64,000 bases of DNA from Oscillospiraceae bacterium (GTDB lineage Bacteria; Bacillota; Clostridia; Oscillospirales; Oscillospiraceae), in contig WRMH01000004.1 of the NCBI GenBank assembly GCA_009777235.1, positions 83,187 to 147,186 on the forward strand. Reading direction: 5' to 3'. Positions within the stretch are counted from its first letter, which is position 1, and every line of letters begins with the position of its first letter. Positions 58,607-64,000 of this stretch are shown here, piece after piece. The position numbers and the translations under genes were made by a program. A model generated the notes under the pieces. That model searched no databases. It saw only the letters and a list, made by a program, of their open reading frames with translations, and was not told where the DNA came from.

Positions 58607-59559
58607 GCAACTCATTAAACCCCAACTGGGAACTTTTTTCTATTGATTGCGTAACACAAGTTGGTTCGAATCCACCGTTGCCTGTGGGCTATTGCGCAAT
58701 TGAAAGATACTCAGGTTTACAAAACGATAAATGGCACTTGCTCACCGGGATAGACCCTGCCGTCGCGATGGAAACTATAAACCGCAAATTCGATTTTTGC
58801 GTAATAGACACTGAGCATCGCCACCCTATTGAAACTTTGAATTTCATTTCCATACTACCATATTTAAATGACGGCGCAATCGTGGTCGTACATGATATCT
58901 CAATTTTTATGCATGGATCAAAGACGAACCCTCAATACATTGAGTGGCTTGCTCCACGTTTGCTATTATCGGCAGTCTGTGCCGATAAATACATCCCTAA
59001 AACACCGGGCGTACCGAACATTGCAGCTTTCCAAGTAAATGCTGACACGCGAAAATACTGTCAAAACCTTTTTGATGTATTGTATTTGCCTTGGAAGACA
59101 GATATCGGGGCAGAGGTTTATAGTAGCACCAAAGCGATTGTAGAGAAACATTATGGGGAAAAGATGCTCCGTTACTTTGAAGAAGCCGTGAGGATAAATT
59201 ATAGCATACCATTTGACGACAAATATTATATTCGTTTACGGGAGGCTTTCGATAGGCTAAGCAAGGACACAGTGTTTTACGGCGCGGGTTACCGTATGCG
59301 GTGTTTCATACGTGATCTCGAATTTGCTGATACTGATATCAAGTTCAACTTTCCGATATGGGATATCGCGGCAGACAAAATAGGGCAGATCAATGGACAT
59401 CCGGTCACTTTGCCTGATATTAAATCTCCGGCCGCCCCCGGTCAAATTATGATAATAATGATATACGACAGAGACGTCGCCGATAAGCTACGGGCACAGT
59501 TTGAACCGCTTGGATATAGGGTGTTTCATGGGGTGGGTGAATATATGGTAGCGCGTTAG
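58582..59559 (+). CDS. Phase-variable methyltransferase 2, 3' part with C-terminal Rossmann module
   Basis: About 325 residues continuing motif I of the previous fragment: TVNLLNSLSNSLNPNWELFS. Post-I acidic motif in FDFCVIDTEHRHPIETLNFI and AIVVVHDISIF fit a class I methyltransferase (type 24-like). The C-terminal 100 residues have TVFYGAGYRMRCFIRDL and QIMIIMIYDRDVADKLR, the shared island module. Last gene of the glycan island before the mobile debris. Confidence 0.82.
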   Translation, partial: TVNLLNSLSNSLNPNWELFSIDCVTQVGSNPPLPVGYCAIERYSGLQNDKWHLLTGIDPAVAMETINRKFDFCVIDTEHRHPIETLNFISILPYLNDGAIVVVHDISIFMHGSKTNPQYIEWLAPRLLLSAVCADKYIPKTPGVPNIAAFQVNADTRKYCQNLFDVLYLPWKTDIGAEVYSSTKAIVEKHYGEKMLRYFEEAVRINYSIPFDDKYYIRLREAFDRLSKDTVFYGAGYRMRCFIRDLEFADTDIKFNFPIWDIAADKIGQINGHPVTLPDIKSPAAPGQIMIIMIYDRDVADKLRAQFEPLGYRVFHGVGEYMVAR

Positions 59560-59729
59560 CAAAGGCTGTTCATATTTCACGCACGATACACCGACCCGGA
59601 ATACCCTATGTAACATCTCCCGCACTACTAATCTGTAAAGAAAATTTCCCGACTTAAACGCACACGCAGTTGCACTTAGTCTGAAAAACCGCTTTTTCAG
59701 CCTTGTTTGCTGTGCTGTTTTTTGCGTCA

Positions 59730-59881
59730 TCACTGCTTAATCAGTGTTTATCTGCCGCATACAAGCTACTCGTGTTCTGTCGCTTTTCTTTTCTCACATT
59801 AAATGACCTTGATTTTTAGCCATTTCCCAGAGTAAATGCAATCCACCCTTCTACTGTTGCTCTTACTTTGGGAATTTACGC
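59730..59881 (+). repeat. Long inverted repeat, left arm
   Basis: About 152 bases, complementary with about 10 mismatches or small gaps to 63848-64000. Begins tcactgcttaatcagtg and ends ggaatttacgc. The right arm reaches the window edge, so the repeat may be longer. Confidence 0.85.
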
Positions 59882-59916
59882 TAACTTTATTATTACCAGT
59901 CTGGTGCAGAATATAC

Positions 59917-59957
59917 AAAGAAAACCCCGCCGAGAAATTGTATTCTCAGGCGGGGTC
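59917..59957 (-). terminator. Terminator for the recombinase remnant
   Basis: Minus strand: accccgcc/ggcggggt stem extended by gagaa/ttctc, then a T-rich tail. Confidence 0.78.
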
Positions 59958-59969
59958 GTTATTTTGCAA

Positions 59970-60446
59970 TCAAGAGGCTATCTCAACTCCATTCTTGAAC
60001 GTGAAAGCGATTGTACCGTCCTTGCTGACAGTAGCGTAATCCACGATAGCCACCCAAACGCTCTCATCAAACTCTGTCAACACCTCGGTCTGTGCGGCGA
60101 GGTCATTCAAGAATTCTTCCATTCTCCCTCGCCGTGACTTTTTGCCAGCGATTTCGCTTTCTACATCATCAAACTGTTTCTTGGCTGTGTTGTAGCGGTC
60201 GGCGAGTGCGGCGTAACGGTTTTCGTATTCTGTCTGGTCGAGAGCGGTTCGGGCGTTTTCCTCGATACACTTCTGTATCAGTTCAGCCACGACAGTTATC
60301 TCGTTCAGCAAATCCCCACGCTCTTTTTCGAGGGTCGAGGTGTCAAAGAGGTTTTTCTTTATGGCGTTGAAGTCGGTGATTATCGCGTCCTTGCCTGCGA
60401 GAAAAGCGTTAGCCGCCGAAACGAACGCTGTCTTGATTTCCTCTTA
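59970..60446 (-). pseudogene. C-terminal remnant of a large serine recombinase
   Basis: The open part is 113 residues (59970-60311), and the same frame continues upstream to a stop near 60445 (EEIKTAFVSAANAFL after it). Beyond that stop the frame still reads CEKCGTPHLT, the recombinase zinc-ribbon, so a nonsense change is likely. The tail ARTALDQTEYENRY, VWVAIVDYATVSKDGTIAFT and FKNGVEI is typical of conjugative-element or prophage serine integrases. The catalytic domain is gone. Confidence 0.75.
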
Positions 60447-60640
60447 GGTGAGGTGCGGAGTGCCGCATTTTTCACACCTCCCTTTTTCTTACGGTTTTTG
60501 AGAGTACATTTTATCATTTTATATGGAGGCCATATCCGCATTTTTATCGCTTGCCTTCATTTATCTCGTAAATCTTTGCGGCTGTTTCCGCTTTTTTGCG
60601 CGGAAAGGGACACCGCGACCGCCTGTAATATCACCCATAT

Positions 60641-61471
60641 TCACGCCGGGCATATCGAAAGCGGTGGGATGGCTTTTTGCATATCGTCGCTGACCTTATT
60701 CATTTCGTCCTTGAAACCCACCCCGATGCCGAGAGCCATGTTCTTACCGAACTCGTCACGGAACAGGGTCGAGGGCGACTTGATTCCAAAAAATCCTTTA
60801 ATTCTGTCAACCACGCCGCCGAAAAATCCGCTGATTTTATCCCACAGCCACGCACCCGCGTCGGAAATGCCCTGCCACAGACCCTTGATGAGGTTGCCGC
60901 CAACTTGCACGATTTGACTGATACTGCCCGAGAAGGCTTTTACCAAACCCGCGATGATTTGCGGTACAGCTTTCACGATTTCCACGATGATGGTCGGTAG
61001 GTTCTTGATGAGCGAAATTAAAAGCTGAATGCCCGCTTGAATAATCTGCGGAATCGAGCCGATAATCGCCGACACCAGCGAGGTTATTATTTGCGGAATC
61101 GCCGCTATAAGCGTGGTGATGATTTGCGGCAAGTTCTGAATCAGCGACACCAGCAGCTTGATTCCCGCGTCGATTAACTGTGGAATCGAACCGAGGATTG
61201 CCGTTATCAAACTTTCGATAATTTGAGGGATTGCCGCTACAATCGCCGTGATGATTTCGGGCAATGCCTCCACCAGTGAAACCAAAAGCTGAATCCCTGC
61301 GTCGATGATTTGTGGAATCGCGCCGATGATGAAGTCCACGATACCAAGAATGATTGCGAGCAAAGCCGCGATTAACTGCGGCAAAGCGTCTAAGATTCCC
61401 TGTGTCAAACCGAGGACAAGCTGTAAAGCCGCGTCCAAAATCATCGGCAAACTGCCCATGTAAGAGTACAA
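60641..61471 (-). pseudogene. Phage tail tape-measure protein fragment
   Basis: 276 residues of hydrophobic repeats (AIPQIIDAGIQLLVSLVEAL and similar, about 40 residues each), then GAWLWDKISGFFGGVVDRI and FFGIKSPSTLFRDEFGKNMA, the C-terminal signature of tape-measure proteins. The N-terminus is lost where the transposase element begins (near 61458), and the C-terminus ends abruptly (PPLSICPA). No other tail genes are present, so it is a prophage scrap. Confidence 0.8.
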
Positions 61472-61575
61472 TAGATATTGGACAGCGAGAAGAAATAAAA
61501 TAGTGAAAGAGAGGTCTTCATAGATTATAGTTTAGTTACCACACAAAACTGACCGAAAGGAAGAACCCCTCTCTC

Positions 61576-62415
61576 ATGAACAGTGTAACACAAGATATGA
61601 AATACAGGCAATCCCTAATGAAATATTCTCAAAGACACGGAGTGTCAAAAGCATCGCGAAAGTACAATAAGAGCAGGTCATATATATATTTCTGGCTGTC
61701 GCGCTATGATGGCAGCGTTGAATCTCTGGAGTGCCGGTCACGGCGACCGAACAGTCACCCTAATCAACACACTGACGAAGAGTTGAAGTTGATTAAGGAT
61801 ATGCGGCGGCGTAATCCTGAATTGGGAATGATTGAGCTTTGGCATAGATTGCGGAAACGGAATTATACACGTCGTCCTGAAAGCTTGTTTAGAGTTATGA
61901 GGAAACTGGGGATGTTTCCGGAAAGGAAGGCAAAGAAGCCGTATGTTCCAAAACCGTATGAGCAAATGCAGTATCCGGGGCAGAGAGTTCAGATAGACGT
62001 GAAACATGTCCCTAAGGCTTGTCTGACAACTGCCCTTCACGGACAGAAGTTCTATCAGTACACTGCTATTGATGAATATTCCCGATTGCGGTATCTTGAA
62101 GCGTTTGAAGAAGCAAGCACCTACTCATCTACATTTCTAATCAATGCTCTGGCATTCTTTCAAAAACATGGATTTCGTGTAGAGTGTGTTCAGACAGATA
62201 ACGGCTTTGAGTTCACCAACCGCTTACACAATCAAGCTAAAGATTCATTAACCCTCTTTGAACGTACCGCAAACCGTATTTCTGTAAAACACAAACTTAT
62301 TCGGCCGTATACTCCCAGGCACAACGGAAAAGTTGAGCGTAGCCATCGCGAGGATAATAAGAGATTCTATGCTTCACACACATTTTTCTCTTTTAAGGAT
62401 ATTACATTTCCCTGA
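61576..62415 (+). pseudogene. Truncated IS481-like DDE transposase
   Basis: 279 residues. N-terminal helix-turn-helix (VSKASRKYNKSRSYIYFWL), catalytic Asp in QRVQIDVKHVPK, Asp in CVQTDNGFEFTNR and Glu in RHNGKVERSHREDNKR. The usual C-terminal 40 residues are missing: the frame ends at FKDITFP where unlike sequence begins (about 62397). The upstream element end runs from about 61458, where it interrupts the tape-measure gene. RBS gaaaggaagaacc. Probably inactive. Confidence 0.8.
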
Positions 62416-62518
62416 CTAAACGCCACTAAATCCACCCTTTCAGACTAAACGCCACTTTCGCGTCCACTCTGGAACTTACTTTTACAATTTACACATATTT
62501 TTTAGGGTTTTGATAAAG

Positions 62519-63726
62519 TTAATGTTTTAAGAGTTTTGGGGATTGTACAACGTTTTCGGCAGGAATGGAAGTGATTCCTAATATCTCGGCCGTTTTTACA
62601 CCGTAAGTAAAGACAAACATTTCATACGGCGTTTTTGCGTTTAAGGATTTGCGTTAACGCTGTTGACGTGGGAAAAAATAAGGTTTACAGTATCTTGTGT
62701 GAAGTTGTCGAAGGATTGCCATTTCGGTACGATGTCGCGAAAAAGCGTATGGTTTTTCTCAACCCTCGGTTTTTGATAGGATTGCATGGGGTCACAGAAG
62801 AAAAGCTCTGTTTCAATCTCGCCGTAAATGTCGGACATAAAGGCTGATACATCGGAAAATTCCCCACCGTTGTCGGTAAGGATAAGTGGCAAAACATCAC
62901 CGAATTTCAATCCTTCGGCAGTAAACCGCTCCTTAAGCGCACGTATTTTTCCGCTTGCCTCGGCTGCGGTTTTGTTATCCATCAATATGCCGAACATGAA
63001 ATTGCAAAAGGTAAAATCAAAAGTCATGATAACTTTGCCGCCGACCCGTCCGATAACAGTGTCCATTTCAACCCATGAAGTAATTCCATTTTCTTCCGTA
63101 AACGCGAGGAAATCCGTGTATGCCCGCCCCTGTCTGATGGCTCTTGGGACGCAATCCGCCCTGTGCTGCTTGCGCTGCTTGAATTTAAGGATACGGGGAG
63201 TGTCGAATTTAGAAGCGGACAGCCACCCTCTGTGTAAATGCCTATAAACAGTCGGCAACGACACATTCAATGAATTTGACTGCACAATGTGATAGATGTG
63301 CTGCCCCTTTTTCATGCCACCAGAGACAATCCTGTCCATTTCATAAAACTCAGCTTTGTTTAACGGAATACCTTCGCGGGCTTCGACAAGCAAGGATTCA
63401 TACTCCTTTTGCGCTTCTTTGGCGTAATATAGGTGTTTTGTAAAAGCGCATTGCCTCCTATGGTTTTTACAGCCGTTGCATACAAACGGGGCTCTGAGCA
63501 GCTTTGGGCATATTGCGTTTTCAAGCGGTTTTCCATCAATGCCGTAACGTTTTACATTTGGCGTAACGACGCTGATGTGCTTTTTAACCTCTTTTGATAC
63601 GGTCGTTGGGTCTTTGCCGACTCGGGCGGCGATTGCCTTGAAACTAACGCCGCAAGCGAGGCAAGCCTGTATTTCTTCGCGCTCCTCAAAAGTTAAGTGC
63701 TTGTATTTTGTTGCTTCGGTTTTCAT
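62519..63726 (-). pseudogene. IS30-family transposase, frameshifted near the C-terminus
   Basis: The first 361 codons (63726-62641) give the IS30 helix-turn-helix (YKHLTFEEREEIQACLACG, ARVGKDPTTVSKEVKKH), a Cys cluster, and the catalytic triad in WVEMDTVIGR, ILTDNGGEFS and RVEKNHTLFR. The frame stops at VNSVNANP, but the next frame continues NAKTPYEMFVFTYGVKTAEI to a stop at 62519. A one-base loss in a T-run near 62643 explains this. An active copy may exist elsewhere in the genome. Confidence 0.85.
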
Positions 63727-63847
63727 AAAAGCCTCCTGTCTGAGTAAAATTTCTCAGACTAAAGTCTACCATTTTTCGCTTCTCCCGGTAACTTCCTCTT
63801 TCGCCTCCACTCTGGATCTTACTTTGAGAATTTACTTGATAAAATGG

Positions 63848-64000
63848 GCGTAAATTCCCAAAGTAAGAGCAACAGTAGAATGGTGGATTGCGTTTACTCT
63901 GGGAAATGGCTAAAAATCAAGGTGCATTTAATGTGAGAAAAGAAAAGCGACGGAAAACGAGTAGCTTACATGCGGCAGATAAACACTGATTAAGCAGTGA
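63848..64000 (-). repeat. Long inverted repeat, right arm
   Basis: Inverted partner of 59730-59881, reaching the end of the window. Immediately before it, 63812-63829 (cttactttgagaatttac) is itself an inverted half of the arm's inner end, so two element ends abut here. Confidence 0.85.

Larger units (their letters stand above)
59560..59969. other. Boundary region between glycan island and mobile debris
   Basis: No gene seen. It holds a small AT-rich hairpin (ctgaaaaa-ccgc-tttttcag, near 59680-59700), the left arm of a long inverted repeat (59730-59881) and a terminator for the minus-strand recombinase remnant. Confidence 0.6.

Noticed and set aside
60453..60917. 154-codon plus-strand frame
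   Set aside because: It is the shadow of the tape-measure fragment, which has clear family motifs on the minus strand.
62635..62847. Short plus-strand frame within the IS30 element
   Set aside because: Antisense to the transposase catalytic region.

Overview
The window looks like the chromosome of a motile, anaerobic, polysaccharide-using member of the Clostridia (Bacillota). The evidence is a single-chain pyruvate:ferredoxin oxidoreductase, strong Shine-Dalgarno sites, three short flagellin genes each with a sigma-28-type promoter, a FliB-type flagellin methylase, a clostridial Lgt-like protein and an intracellular GH115 alpha-glucuronidase. I cannot name the genus.

Left part (1-22867) is mostly core and signalling genes. 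It holds the end of a kinase-fold protein, a LacI-sensor diguanylate cyclase, an Lgt-like protein, aldose 1-epimerase, a PAS-GAF hybrid histidine kinase with receiver and HPt domains, ThiI, an OFA-family transporter preceded by a 38-residue membrane peptide, GH115, YifB/ComM, NifJ, a NYN-domain protein and release factor 2. Convergent spacers here carry a roughly 105-120 bp palindromic repeat with compensatory base changes. A third copy lies after flagellin 1.

Motility part (22868-29909) has three flagellin paralogues whose 5' leaders share a hairpin with GGA in the loop, a likely CsrA target. Between them sit HicAB, a nucleotidyltransferase/HEPN pair translationally coupled to fliB, and, at the end, a RelBE/ParDE-type pair.

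Surface-glycan part (30139-59559) is a nearly continuous co-directional run. Two large TPR glycosyltransferases come first, then a DUF1016 nuclease gene inserted between perfect 102-bp direct repeats, then a TagB-like/beta-propeller fusion. After this the DNA becomes visibly AT-richer. The rest contains a complete GDP-D-glycero-D-manno-heptose set (GmhA, HddA, fused HddC-GmhB), several GT2 enzymes, a pyruvyltransferase fusion, methyltransferases, two radical SAM proteins and a NodB-like protein. Seven of these proteins carry the same Rossmann-like module. Two methyltransferase genes are split by poly-G tracts (G12 and G8), which looks like phase variation in the OFF state; a third tract (G9) lies in frame near the start of the hybrid kinase gene. 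With three flagellins and FliB next door, the best hypothesis is a phase-variable flagellin or surface-glycan modification island.

Right edge (59560-64000) is a heap of mobile-element debris between inverted arms of about 150 bp: a serine-recombinase tail, a phage tape-measure fragment, a truncated DDE transposase and a frameshifted IS30 transposase.
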